The notes beneath the pieces are model-generated. The model did no database searches. It had not been told where the DNA came from and was given only the letters and a program-made list of their open reading frames with translations. Positions 42,667-51,713 of a stretch of DNA of 64,000 nucleotides are shown one piece after another (position 1 is the first letter of the stretch; every line of letters starts with the position of its first letter). The translations under genes were made by a program, and so were the position numbers. The DNA is from Sphingobacterium oryzagri (GTDB lineage: Bacteria; Bacteroidota; Bacteroidia; Sphingobacteriales; Sphingobacteriaceae), in the NCBI RefSeq assembly GCF_028736175.1, contig NZ_CP117880.1, positions 4,898,001 through 4,962,000 on the forward strand, read 5' to 3'.

Positions 42667-44052
42667 CTAGTACGACCCAATAAAATGACTAATCGGCGCA
42701 CCTTTTAATTTTGCTCCTTTTGTTATTGTTTTGGTCTTCCAGTTCACCACATAAATATTACCATCTTTACTTGTAGGTGTTAACGGCACATAAGCGAAAT
42801 CCCCATTTACGCCGATGTTTTGGTATTGTGTTAACGTACTGCCCCACTCTGCTTCAGCGTCAAGATCCGTAGCAAGCTTAGTAGCCGTTTTAGTATTCAA
42901 GTCGATTAAAGCAACATGTCCTCCGACACCATTTTGGCGGTACAATACAATCGCCACACCATCTTTGATATACGTCCATGCAGCAATACCAACACCAGCA
43001 CCTAAAACATCATTTAGATCAAATAAATAGTCATCATAGTCATTTGTCGCGCTATTGATACGCGTTATCTGCGAACCACTTGTATGATTCATAACAGCTT
43101 GGTAAACGTGACCATCAGAACCCGCATACTGTGTTTGGGTGCGGTATCCATGATTGTTCAGCGTTGTTAATTTTGAAGTAATTACCTTTGGATTTCTCAG
43201 CGACGGATAGTCTAACACTAATGTCTTCGTACCAGCTACAACAGGATCAGTCGGCCAAGTTGGCACACCCGTTGCGCTTATCGTTGGTGTGCCGGCAGGA
43301 TTAACCTTTGACACATTACAACCAATAAATACTTTTGTTTTCGCCGCGTTCAATACCGGCACATCTACTCGACCTACGCCATATCCAGCTGCTCTTTCTT
43401 CTGCAGACCAAGGAAAATTGAAGACGGCTGTATTTGTTATGGCAACATTATTCAAATCGATGGAGACAATTTTTACTTCGCTATCCCTGTTTTGATAAAC
43501 AAAGTTCGGAGCTGTACCAGTATAAGATAATGTGGCGGCACCAGCATATACACCGATTCCGATACCCTCTGCAGCTTTTGTCCAGCGAGGAGAGGCGCTT
43601 AAAAGCGGCGCTGTATTTAGCTCTTCACCCAAATCTTTATATCCATCCTTACCTGTTCCTGTCACAGCATAGCGATTAAAAACGCCACCTAAACCATTGT
43701 TATTACCATATTGGATGTTGTATAAATACTTTCCATCGGCAGATGCCTGTACACGAGCAGTACGACTGGATTTCACGGTAAAACCGTTTACATATACTTC
43801 ACTTTCTTGTTTAAAAAGGTCTATTTCGTAATTTGGATCAAGCGCTTGTTCATGCGTTACCGCGTAGGCCAACGTCCCTCCGTCGCCCGCCGTAGTGCCG
43901 CTCGGATATGCGCCTGTTACCGTGATATAGCGGATTTCGTCATTTTCGCCACCAGTGTCTGGATCAGTACCTTCATTTTTACTACAACCAGCTAAAGCTA
44001 AGCCTGTTACAATTGCACCAAACAAAGCTGTTTTAAATAGTTTTTTATTCAT
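42667..44052 (-). CDS. DUF4374 lipoprotein (siderophore-binding beta-propeller candidate)
   Basis: A 461-residue lipoprotein (lipobox LAGC, Cys23, followed by SKNEG). The mature protein has regularly spaced beta-strand repeats such as a propeller would show, and belongs to the DUF4374 family. In Bacteroides the surface lipoprotein XusB, which binds siderophores together with its TonB receptor XusA, is similar in my memory, though I cannot confirm the family link. It follows the TonB-receptor gene by 26 bases in the same operon. Confidence 0.82.
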   Translation of the reverse strand: MNKKLFKTALFGAIVTGLALAGCSKNEGTDPDTGGENDEIRYITVTGAYPSGTTAGDGGTLAYAVTHEQALDPNYEIDLFKQESEVYVNGFTVKSSRTARVQASADGKYLYNIQYGNNNGLGGVFNRYAVTGTGKDGYKDLGEELNTAPLLSASPRWTKAAEGIGIGVYAGAATLSYTGTAPNFVYQNRDSEVKIVSIDLNNVAITNTAVFNFPWSAEERAAGYGVGRVDVPVLNAAKTKVFIGCNVSKVNPAGTPTISATGVPTWPTDPVVAGTKTLVLDYPSLRNPKVITSKLTTLNNHGYRTQTQYAGSDGHVYQAVMNHTSGSQITRINSATNDYDDYLFDLNDVLGAGVGIAAWTYIKDGVAIVLYRQNGVGGHVALIDLNTKTATKLATDLDAEAEWGSTLTQYQNIGVNGDFAYVPLTPTSKDGNIYVVNWKTKTITKGAKLKGAPISHFIGSY

Positions 44053-44078
44053 GATATTCCTATTAATTTATGTACTAA

Positions 44079-46625
44079 TTAAAATTTTCCGATAGAATAA
44101 TTTAGTTTAAAATAGATCCCCCGACCTGGCTTTTGAATAGCGAAGTTGTCGTAAACCTCGGCATTGAATATATTTTTCATATCTAAGCTGGCGATCAACT
44201 TTCCTGAAGGAAAGCGATAACTAACACCGAGGTCATGAACAAACTGCTTAGGCGTCATAGACCATTCCGGATTACCCCATACCACATAATACTGGTCTAC
44301 AAAACCAAAATTGTAATACGCATTTAGGATTGACTTTTGTTGTATCACATCGTTAAACCGATATTGCACATTTGCATTTACGGTAAAAAAGGGCTCGTTA
44401 GGAACTTGGAAACCGTAATAAGGCGTTTCCTGCCCATCAGAAGTCTGTGCTTTAAAGATGTTGTCGAACTTTGAGAAATTGAATGATGCATTTAGCTTGT
44501 TATTATATATGTAGATAATTTCCGCCTCATATCCCAAGGCTTGCGTTTTACCTAAATTTACATATCGCGTTGTTTGTATATCCGCATCAGCTTCAGTTTC
44601 TATGTCCGCTTCGTCGACGACTTCCTGCGTTATCTTATCGTATCCGTTTCTCCAAAACATATTTGCGTAGAGTGAAACTCTATTTTTACCGAGTTCCACT
44701 ACTCCCCAGCGTACGCCAGCATTATAATTGATGTTTTTCTCTGGTGTTAAACGTAAGTTGGGTAAAATATTTATTGCCGGATCTCCATATAACTGTATCT
44801 CATTAGGCATGATGTACGAATTTTCCATAGATGATATGAAAAACATATCTGGAAGAAAATTATAGGAGATCGTTGCGCCGTAACCAAAATTGCTTCTAAA
44901 GGTTGTCGTGTCGGAAACCACAATCGTATTGACACCGTCGACGTTCACAATTTCAGGCTTTGTCTGATCTGCTCTATTCGAGGTATATTTACCCATAATA
45001 TTTGTCCTCAGCTTGCTATTAAACGTTTGCGCTTCATAATTAACGGAAACAATATGCTTGCTTATAATACTTTTAGTTACCAAATCCTTATTAATCGGGT
45101 TTAATAAATCATTATCATCCCGATCTGTAGACTCAAATTTATGGTTAACCGAAACGCGCTGTCCTTTCGCAATCATGTAAGATAGATTCGAACGAGCATT
45201 CGTGATTCTCCGATCAATGCGCGTCATCACTTTTGGCCCTTGCTGACCGCCCTGCAGCGTTTCCATGGGTACGTTTACCCGCTTATACACCGTGTCGGGG
45301 ATAGTTTGCGCGGCATCACTGTAAACGATATTTCCATTTGCATCTCGCACAAACACTGGATTACCATTTTGATCGGTTTCAGGGATATAAGTTGGGCGCG
45401 TTCGAACCGTGTTATCCCAATTGTATACATAGCCTACCGTGTCTTGCAGATAAGTACTACGGTAACTCTGCACAGCATTTACGGTAAGAAAGAGTCCTTT
45501 GGTAAAGAGATCCTGCTTACTGTAATTGAGGCTTAATACATTGGCGTTCGTTTTATTGAAGCGACCAACATAAGGTGTTGCCATGGTTGTGCCGTGTGGA
45601 ATTTCATTATAGTTATACGATGTATTATAACCTACAAAAAAATGATCAGCCCATTTCGTATCCGTAAAACCAAGTTCGAATCGCCCTCCAACAGATTCAT
45701 ACGTATTATTAAATCGCTTGGCTCGGTAAGGTCTAACTACTCGTTGCGTCTCGTTATCCACATAGGTAGTTGATCTTCCCCAGGTCGTGAAACTGTTATC
45801 CGTGTAGATGTAAAATCCTGATCCTCTAAACGAAAGACCCGTTTTTTTATCACGAAATGTTAATGCGGCATCAGCGTTATAAGTGTTAAAAGAACCATAG
45901 GATGTAGCCAGCGTTATGTTGTTGCGTGATACGTCTTTCTTAAGTACAACATTAATCGCACCGCCAACATAATCTCCCGTTAAATGTGATGGCAATACCC
46001 CTTTATAGACTTCTATCCGCTCAATCATGGCTGGCGGAATATTATTCAGATTGAACGACTGTCCATAAGTCGAAACTTCTATACCATCTAAAAACAAACC
46101 GACAGTACTTCCTGACATACCATTTAAATTGTACTCCACCGGAGAACCGATTCCACCACTCTGGCGAACGCGGACACCAACGGCGCGATCTAACAATTCA
46201 TTAGTTGTCAAATTCCGCAAGGAAGCTTCTTTTGTTTCGATAACCGCGACCGCAAAACCACCTACTTCCATATCCCGCTTTTCTGTATTGCGGTGTATAG
46301 CCACCTCCTCAATACCTACAGCGCCTTTTTCAGACACCATAATATTAAAGTCTTGTGCTGTTTTATGAACTCGTACCGAGAACTTTTCATGTTTAATTTC
46401 TACAGAAGTAACCGCTAACTCTCGCTGACCAAATGGAACATTTTTCAGCTCATACCGTCCTTGCGCATTCGTCATAGCGGCCAATGTTGTTCCGACCAAC
46501 TTTACCGAAGCTTCTCCCACCGGATGCCCTTCTTTTGTTTTAACCGATCCACGCAGGGTAGCAAGCTGCGAGAAAGCACAGAAGAAGAGATTTGTAAAGA
46601 ATATAAGCAAAAAAAGCTTTTTCAT
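44079..46625 (-). CDS. TonB-dependent receptor (probable ferric-siderophore receptor)
   Basis: An 848-residue outer-membrane receptor: signal peptide (1-20), carboxypeptidase-regulatory-like domain (about 22-100), plug (about 125-230, LDRAVGVRVRQSGGIGS and YKGVLPSHLTGDYVGGAIN), then a barrel ending in an aromatic-rich strand. It uses the TonB-ExbBD system to import a ligand. The ligand is inferred to be a ferric siderophore from the DUF4374 partner, the AraC neighbour and the palindromes at 46659 and 46692. It leads the operon. Confidence 0.93.
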   Translation of the reverse strand: MKKLFLLIFFTNLFFCAFSQLATLRGSVKTKEGHPVGEASVKLVGTTLAAMTNAQGRYELKNVPFGQRELAVTSVEIKHEKFSVRVHKTAQDFNIMVSEKGAVGIEEVAIHRNTEKRDMEVGGFAVAVIETKEASLRNLTTNELLDRAVGVRVRQSGGIGSPVEYNLNGMSGSTVGLFLDGIEVSTYGQSFNLNNIPPAMIERIEVYKGVLPSHLTGDYVGGAINVVLKKDVSRNNITLATSYGSFNTYNADAALTFRDKKTGLSFRGSGFYIYTDNSFTTWGRSTTYVDNETQRVVRPYRAKRFNNTYESVGGRFELGFTDTKWADHFFVGYNTSYNYNEIPHGTTMATPYVGRFNKTNANVLSLNYSKQDLFTKGLFLTVNAVQSYRSTYLQDTVGYVYNWDNTVRTRPTYIPETDQNGNPVFVRDANGNIVYSDAAQTIPDTVYKRVNVPMETLQGGQQGPKVMTRIDRRITNARSNLSYMIAKGQRVSVNHKFESTDRDDNDLLNPINKDLVTKSIISKHIVSVNYEAQTFNSKLRTNIMGKYTSNRADQTKPEIVNVDGVNTIVVSDTTTFRSNFGYGATISYNFLPDMFFISSMENSYIMPNEIQLYGDPAINILPNLRLTPEKNINYNAGVRWGVVELGKNRVSLYANMFWRNGYDKITQEVVDEADIETEADADIQTTRYVNLGKTQALGYEAEIIYIYNNKLNASFNFSKFDNIFKAQTSDGQETPYYGFQVPNEPFFTVNANVQYRFNDVIQQKSILNAYYNFGFVDQYYVVWGNPEWSMTPKQFVHDLGVSYRFPSGKLIASLDMKNIFNAEVYDNFAIQKPGRGIYFKLNYSIGKF

Positions 46626-46658
46626 TATTCAAGATTAATATATTATATTTGGACAGTC

Positions 46659-46675
46659 TTTAGAACAAGTCTAAA
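46659..46675. promoter_or_regulatory. Palindromic operator candidate 1
   Basis: TTTAGA-N5-TCTAAA, a perfect 6+6 inverted repeat between the divergent TonB-receptor and AraC genes. It overlaps the predicted transcription start of the receptor gene, as expected for a repressor site such as a Fur/DtxR-type iron regulator would use. Confidence 0.6.
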
Positions 46676-46685
46676 TTAACCGACG

Positions 46686-46693
46686 CAAAAATA
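46686..46693 (-). promoter_or_regulatory. Putative -7 element of the TonB-receptor operon
   Basis: On the minus strand TATTTTTG fits TAnnTTTG. A TTG is 16 bases upstream (46710-46712), shorter than consensus. The leader would be about 55 bases and the start falls at operator candidate 1. Confidence 0.45.
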
Positions 46694-46704
46694 GAATTAA
46701 TCTA
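46692..46704. promoter_or_regulatory. Palindromic operator candidate 2
   Basis: TAGA-N5-TCTA, the same half-sites as candidate 1 but shorter, centred 31 bases (about three helical turns) away. It overlaps the receptor promoter and lies 10 bases before the AraC start. Confidence 0.5.
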
Positions 46705-46713
46705 AATAGCAAA

Positions 46714-47625
46714 ATGACAGGATTGGAAAATAAACATTTAGATTCCGAAAATTATTCTTCGACTCTACAAATGCAATCATTTAGCAAATTACATACGATG
46801 ATGCAATATGTAATTTGGGAAGAACGGAAAGATATCGAAGTCTTTTTTCCTTCAAACGGTTATCTTAACATACTATATAACGGACCAATTTGTGAATTAT
46901 CTTACTCTATAGACAGGGAATTATTATCAAAAAAAGAGGCTCAGAATATCATTCAACATGTGAAGGAGAATCAAAAACTTCATATATTAGGTCGTCGTGG
47001 AGAAAACAAAGCAATCATCATTTTCATTTCTGAATCATCTTTATCCAATATATTTCCACACAATGAACCTCCAGTTACCCACATTTTGGACAACAGCCGG
47101 CTTAGTCTGTTAAAATCCCGTGTTCTTGAGATTCATTTCACCGAACATATTTCAAAAAACATTCGCATACAAAGCCTTCTGCTGGATGCCCTTGCGCTAC
47201 AACTGGAGATGCTGAATGCGCGCAACGAGTCGACCATTCATACCGTTTTGCTGGAAAAAATCGTGCAGGCGCAGCAGTTGATCGAGAAAGATTTGACAAA
47301 AAGCTATACCATAAGTGAACTGGCGAAGGCGGTGGGCACCAATGAACAGTATTTGAAAAAGTATTTTAAACAACATCTTGGAAAAACGATCATGCACTAC
47401 GCGCTGGAAGCGAAGATGCTATATGCGAAGAAACTGATTATGAGTGGTGATTTTCGTATTGCTGATGTGGCACGTATGACGGGTTTTAAACACGCTACAC
47501 ATTTCAGCATGAGCTTTAAGAAGTTTTTTGGCGTGTTACCAACTTCTTTACGTTACGCCCTTATTTTCTTTCAAGGCACCAGTATAGAGTTAGCAGAATT
47601 TGAGCTTTTAAGTTTATTTTTATAA
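46714..47625 (+). CDS. AraC family transcriptional regulator (PchR-like)
   Basis: A 303-residue regulator. An N-terminal ligand domain (about 1-170) precedes an AraC double helix-turn-helix (about 195-285) with SELAKAVGTNEQYLKKYFKQ and IADVARMTGFKHATHFSMSFKKFFG. PchR-type AraC proteins respond to siderophores and activate the cognate receptor. It is divergent from the TonB receptor, 88 bases away, with the two palindromes in between, so it is the likely regulator. A terminator follows. Confidence 0.9.
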   Translation: MTGLENKHLDSENYSSTLQMQSFSKLHTMMQYVIWEERKDIEVFFPSNGYLNILYNGPICELSYSIDRELLSKKEAQNIIQHVKENQKLHILGRRGENKAIIIFISESSLSNIFPHNEPPVTHILDNSRLSLLKSRVLEIHFTEHISKNIRIQSLLLDALALQLEMLNARNESTIHTVLLEKIVQAQQLIEKDLTKSYTISELAKAVGTNEQYLKKYFKQHLGKTIMHYALEAKMLYAKKLIMSGDFRIADVARMTGFKHATHFSMSFKKFFGVLPTSLRYALIFFQGTSIELAEFELLSLFL

Positions 47626-47629
47626 TATA

Positions 47630-47654
47630 AAAGCCCGCTTTTGCAGCGGGCTTT
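47630..47654. terminator. Terminator between the AraC and NagB genes
   Basis: AAAGCCCGC and GCGGGCTTT form a perfect 9-bp stem with loop TTTTGCA between convergent genes. T-rich sequence on the plus side is interrupted (CGACTTCTTTT). Confidence 0.75.
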
Positions 47655-47684
47655 CGACTTCTTTTATTAACCTCCTTATTTGAC

Positions 47685-49607
47685 TTAGTCAAATTTCCAA
47701 CGCACAAAAGCCTCAATCGCTTCGTAATCGGCCAAACCAAGCTTATGGTATAGCTCCGCTGTTTCACTCGTACGATCTTCAGCACGTACCCAGAATTCGC
47801 GCGGATCATCACCCGGAAATACCGGCACATCTTTTTGAGACTGGTGTTTAAAGATCGCTAAACGTTTGCGTTTCACCTCCTGCGGCGAAAGTGGAACGGC
47901 CATTTCGATCTCATGAATCGGATATTCGTGCCAAGCACCGCGATACAACCACAACCAACAATCTTTGGTCCATTCATCTGTCTTCGCTAAACGCTTCAAC
48001 GCTTCAAATAAGATGTCGAAACACACACGGTGCGTGCCGTGCGGATCAGCAAAATCGCCAGCAGCAAATACTTGATGTGGTTTTACCTGACGTAATAACT
48101 CCATCGTTTGTTGTATATCGTCTTCGGTTGACACCTCTTTCGAGAATTTTCCACGATCATAAAACGGAAGATCCTGGAAGTGGATATTTTCATCTGGCAA
48201 GCCAACAAAGCGGGCGCCCGCGATAGCCTCGCCTTTACGAATCAGCGCCTTGATGGTACGGATAATTTCCGGATCTACCTGATTAGGTCGTTTGGTTTTG
48301 AAAAACGCGCGCGCATCATCGTATATTTTCGTCGTTACGCCATTGTCATCATCGATCGCTTTCGCAAAATCTTGCACAAACTCGAGGTAACGGAGTACAT
48401 CGTCATCCCATACGGCTGTGTTGCCGGATGTTTGGTAAGCAACGTGCACGTTGTGGCCCTGATCTGCCAAGCGGATAAACGTACCGCCCATGGAAATAAC
48501 ATCATCGTCCGGATGTGGAGAAAACAACAGCACATTTTTGCGCGCAGGCTCTGCACGTTCTGGACGACTAGAATCGTCAACTCCTGGCTTACCGCCTGGC
48601 CATCCCGTGATTGTGCGTTGTAATTCGTTAAAAATTTTGATGTTGATATTGTAAGCTGGACCTTTCTCTGTCACTAACTGCGCCATACCATTATTGTTAT
48701 AGTCGTCGTCAGTTAATTTTAGAATAGCTTTGTTGAGTTTTAGCGAAAGCCACACAACAGCCTTTTTCGCTAAAGAGTCGGTCCAGACCACTTCATGCGC
48801 CAACCAAGGCAAGTAAAAGCGTGTCAACTGCGAAGCCGCATCAGTGTCCAAGACAAACTCGGCTTTATCTGATAGTTGAAGATAGGTCGCTGGAATATCA
48901 GAAGAAATATCACCTTCTATCGCTTTTTTGATGATTTCTGCTTTTTTCTCATTCCAAGCCATCAAGATGATTTCCTTGGCTTTGAAAATCGTACCTACGC
49001 CCATGGTGATCGCTTTTGTTGGTACGTTTTCTTTCCCACCAAAATCGCGCGAAGCATCCCGACGGGTAAGATCATCTAAAATGACTAAACGCGTTCCGGA
49101 ATTTGGCGCTGATCCTGGTTCGTTGAAACCGATGTGGCCCGTACGGCCGATCCCTAAAATTTGAACGTCTAACCCGCCAAGATCAGAGATTTTGTGTTCA
49201 TATGCTTCACAAAATGCTTGAATACCGTCTTCTGGCAGTGTGCCATCGGGAATATTGATGTTTTCTTTTGGAATGTCTATGTGATCGAACAAATTTTTGT
49301 TCATAAATGTCACATAGCTCTGGTCCGCATCAGGTTTCATTGGATAATACTCATCCAAATTGAATGTGACCACATTTTTAAAGCTGAGGCCGTCTTCTTT
49401 GTGTAGACGCACCAACTCTTTGTAGACTTGCACCGGCGTCGCGCCAGTCGCCAAGCCTAATACCGTTGTTTCACCCTTCGCTTGTTTTTCTTTGATGATG
49501 GTAGCTATACGATTCGCAACATCCACAGAGGCTTTGTTCTGACTCGGGTACACCTTTACCGGGACGCGTTCAAAACGTGTTTCCTCTAATAAATTTAATC
49601 TTGCCAT
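47685..49607 (-). CDS. nagB: Glucosamine-6-phosphate deaminase fused to a PIG-L/LmbE domain
   Basis: A 640-residue two-domain protein. The N-terminal NagB half (about 1-270) has catalytic Asp85 (NLDEYYPM), H158 and E163 of GHIGFNEPG. The position of the ring-opening Asp141 of E. coli NagB is Thr156 here (GIGRTGH). The C-terminal half (about 355-640) is a PIG-L/LmbE-type deacetylase, with HPDDD at 365-369 and DPHGTHR later. Together it could deacetylate and deaminate amino sugars. Such long NagB proteins are typical of Bacteroidota. It has its own promoter. Confidence 0.93.
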   Translation of the reverse strand: MARLNLLEETRFERVPVKVYPSQNKASVDVANRIATIIKEKQAKGETTVLGLATGATPVQVYKELVRLHKEDGLSFKNVVTFNLDEYYPMKPDADQSYVTFMNKNLFDHIDIPKENINIPDGTLPEDGIQAFCEAYEHKISDLGGLDVQILGIGRTGHIGFNEPGSAPNSGTRLVILDDLTRRDASRDFGGKENVPTKAITMGVGTIFKAKEIILMAWNEKKAEIIKKAIEGDISSDIPATYLQLSDKAEFVLDTDAASQLTRFYLPWLAHEVVWTDSLAKKAVVWLSLKLNKAILKLTDDDYNNNGMAQLVTEKGPAYNINIKIFNELQRTITGWPGGKPGVDDSSRPERAEPARKNVLLFSPHPDDDVISMGGTFIRLADQGHNVHVAYQTSGNTAVWDDDVLRYLEFVQDFAKAIDDDNGVTTKIYDDARAFFKTKRPNQVDPEIIRTIKALIRKGEAIAGARFVGLPDENIHFQDLPFYDRGKFSKEVSTEDDIQQTMELLRQVKPHQVFAAGDFADPHGTHRVCFDILFEALKRLAKTDEWTKDCWLWLYRGAWHEYPIHEIEMAVPLSPQEVKRKRLAIFKHQSQKDVPVFPGDDPREFWVRAEDRTSETAELYHKLGLADYEAIEAFVRWKFD

Positions 49608-49643
49608 TAATAAGGAGAATTATATTGTTAACAACCTGAATAA

Positions 49644-49676
49644 CAAATTTAAAAAATAAAACCATTCAATATCCAA
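49644..49676 (-). promoter_or_regulatory. Promoter of nagB
   Basis: On the minus strand TTG (49674-49676), 22 bases, then TAAATTTG (49644-49651). The predicted leader is about 30 bases. Confidence 0.6.
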
Positions 49677-49732
49677 AAAAACATGCGAAATCCTGCAAAA
49701 AGATGCAGAAAAGCGATTGCAATCGTTTGTTT

Positions 49733-50896
49733 CTACAACGTATGGAGCAAGTCGATCGCCCGAGAAAGGGTATCTTGATCCTTGGCAAAACACAACCTTA
49801 AAAGCTGCTGTTCAACAGGTTTGCTGTAAAATGCGGATACGGGAATGCTTGCCAATTTATTTTCACGGGTCAATTGCTCGGCAAACGCCAATTCGTTTAA
49901 ATCGCTTATGCGCGAATAGTCGACCAACAGAAAATACGTCCCCTCGCTTGTTAATGTTTGCAACCGGGAGCCGCGTAGCCCATCCAGCAGATAGTCGCGC
50001 TTCTCTTGAAAAAACTGCGGAAGGTATAGGTAATGCTCTTCATTTTTCAAGTAATCTGCTATAGCAAGCTGTATCGGCGTGTTTACGCTAAAGACATTAA
50101 ATTGATGCACTTTTTGAAATTCCTTCATCAGTTCGGCTGGTGCAATGACGTAACCCATTTTCCAGCCTGTCGTGTGTAGCAGCTTTCCGAAAGAAGCGAC
50201 GACAAAGCTACGGGACTTCAGTAGCGGATACGCCAAGGCCGATTGGTGCGCCAACCCATCGAAAACAAGATGTTCATACACTTCATCGCTCAATACAAAA
50301 GCATTACTTTCGGCCAGTATGCTTTGTAGCGCTTCCATATCCTGCACAGAAAGTGCTTTTGCTGACGGATTATTAGGATTGTTTAAGATCAACAGCTTCG
50401 TTCGCGGGGTAAGCGCGGCTCGAACATCGTCCCAATTAATGGCAAATGTGGGCGCCGTCAATTGGATTGGTACTACGTTACCGCCGAAAACTTCCACACT
50501 TGGTCGATAAGCATCGTATGCCGGTTCGAAAACAATCACCTCGTCGCCCGGCCTGATCAATGTGGCTATGGTGGTAAAGAGCGCCTGTGTGCCGCCTGCG
50601 GTAATCGTAATTTCCGTTTCGGGATGAATAGAAACATCGTAAAGTTTGGCAACTTTTTTTGCTATTTGCTCACGCAGTGCAAGCATACCGGCCATCGGCG
50701 CATATTGGTTATAGCCTTTGCGCATGTATTTATCGACCAATGCGATCAATTCCGCTGATGCCGGATAGTTGGGAAAACCTTGCGACAAATTTAGTGCTTG
50801 ATGCTTTTCTGCTAAGGCAGACATCTGTGAAAAAATGCTAACCGCGGTGATGGGCAGCTTTGATTTAAAATCGGGGCTTTGAAAGGCTTTTGTCAT
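49733..50896 (-). CDS. Methionine-type aminotransferase (YbdL-like)
   Basis: A 387-residue PLP aminotransferase of fold type I. The PLP lysine is K238 (SFGKLLHTTGWK), with NNPNNPSAK and SDEVYEHLVF upstream. This arrangement is that of the YbdL/methionine aminotransferase group, which transaminates methionine and aromatic amino acids. It is divergent from the TlpA-like gene; their 5' ends overlap only if the longest frame of the latter is used. Confidence 0.9.
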   Translation of the reverse strand: MTKAFQSPDFKSKLPITAVSIFSQMSALAEKHQALNLSQGFPNYPASAELIALVDKYMRKGYNQYAPMAGMLALREQIAKKVAKLYDVSIHPETEITITAGGTQALFTTIATLIRPGDEVIVFEPAYDAYRPSVEVFGGNVVPIQLTAPTFAINWDDVRAALTPRTKLLILNNPNNPSAKALSVQDMEALQSILAESNAFVLSDEVYEHLVFDGLAHQSALAYPLLKSRSFVVASFGKLLHTTGWKMGYVIAPAELMKEFQKVHQFNVFSVNTPIQLAIADYLKNEEHYLYLPQFFQEKRDYLLDGLRGSRLQTLTSEGTYFLLVDYSRISDLNELAFAEQLTRENKLASIPVSAFYSKPVEQQLLRLCFAKDQDTLSRAIDLLHTL

Positions 50897-50935
50897 TTTC
50901 CAGAAAGAATTACCCTACTAAAGTAATAGATTATT

Positions 50936-50943
50936 TATATTTG
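50936..50943 (+). promoter_or_regulatory. Putative -7 element of the 50977 gene
   Basis: TATATTTG matches TAnnTTTG, 33 bases before ATG 50977. No TTG lies 19-23 bases upstream. Its position supports the later start codon. Confidence 0.45.
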
Positions 50944-50976
50944 AATCAAAATTTAATGCATAAAATAACATCTGTG

Positions 50977-51645
50977 ATGAAAAAAATAATATTGTCCTTT
51001 CTTTTTGCCCTTCCATTCTTCCTCTTTGCTCAAACAAAAGAGGCATTAATCGCTCAAGTGAAGGAAAATCCAAAGAGCACCGAAAGCCTTAAAACAATAC
51101 AAAAGGTTGGTGGCTACTATCCCGATTACAAAGAACTTCGCGCGCTGTACAATGGTTTAGACAAATCGGTTCGGAAGTCTAAAGACGGGAAGGCGTTTGA
51201 TTATTATTTAAAACGGTTGGAAAGCACATCGGTTGGCAAGAAAGCACCAGGCATTACGCAGTTGACACCGGAAGGCGAACCGTTTTCGCTGACGGACTTG
51301 CGTGGAAAATATGTATTGATCGATTTTTGGGCAGCATGGTGTCCTGATTGCCGCAAAGAAAATCCGAATTTGGTAAAAACGTATGCGGAATTTAAAGACA
51401 AAAATTTTGAGATTCTGGGTGTTTCATTTGATCGGAAACTGGAAGATTGGGTGAATGCAATAAAGAACGACAACCTGACCTGGAAGCATATTTCAGATTT
51501 GCAGTCTTGGCAGAATGCCGCGGGCACGTTATACGGTGTGCGTTCCATCCCACAAAATATCTTGGTTGACCCAGAAGGTATTATTGTAGCACGGAATCTG
51601 CATGGCGAAGATCTTAATGCCAAACTTCGCGAACTGCTTAAATAG
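50977..51645 (+). CDS. TlpA-like thioredoxin family protein
   Basis: A 222-residue exported thioredoxin: signal peptide (1-19, MKKIILSFLF onward), a short helical region and a TlpA-type domain with active site C122-P-D-C125. It is paralogous to the 379-residue protein at 10254, but lacks the DUF4369 domain. I chose ATG 50977 because it places a signal peptide at the N-terminus; the longer frame from 50890 begins inside the divergent aminotransferase gene and crosses the -7 element at 50936. Confidence 0.88.
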   Translation: MKKIILSFLFALPFFLFAQTKEALIAQVKENPKSTESLKTIQKVGGYYPDYKELRALYNGLDKSVRKSKDGKAFDYYLKRLESTSVGKKAPGITQLTPEGEPFSLTDLRGKYVLIDFWAAWCPDCRKENPNLVKTYAEFKDKNFEILGVSFDRKLEDWVNAIKNDNLTWKHISDLQSWQNAAGTLYGVRSIPQNILVDPEGIIVARNLHGEDLNAKLRELLK

Positions 51646-51672
51646 CAGCGCCTGTTAAGTTGTTGATTGGCA

Positions 51673-51705
51673 CCGCTGGTTTGAGCTTGAAGCTTAAACC
51701 AGCGG
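51673..51705. terminator. Long hairpin between convergent genes
   Basis: CCGCTGGTTT and AAACCAGCGG pair perfectly (10 bp), with an inner AGCTT/AAGCT extension, so the stem is about 15 bp with a tiny loop. No T-run follows on either strand, so it may work as a Rho-independent stop only weakly, or stabilise 3' ends. Confidence 0.6.
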
Positions 51706-51713
51706 ATAGTAAA

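Noticed and set aside
50890..50976. N-terminal extension of the TlpA-like protein
   Set aside because: It would hide the signal peptide, overlap the divergent gene and cross the likely promoter box.
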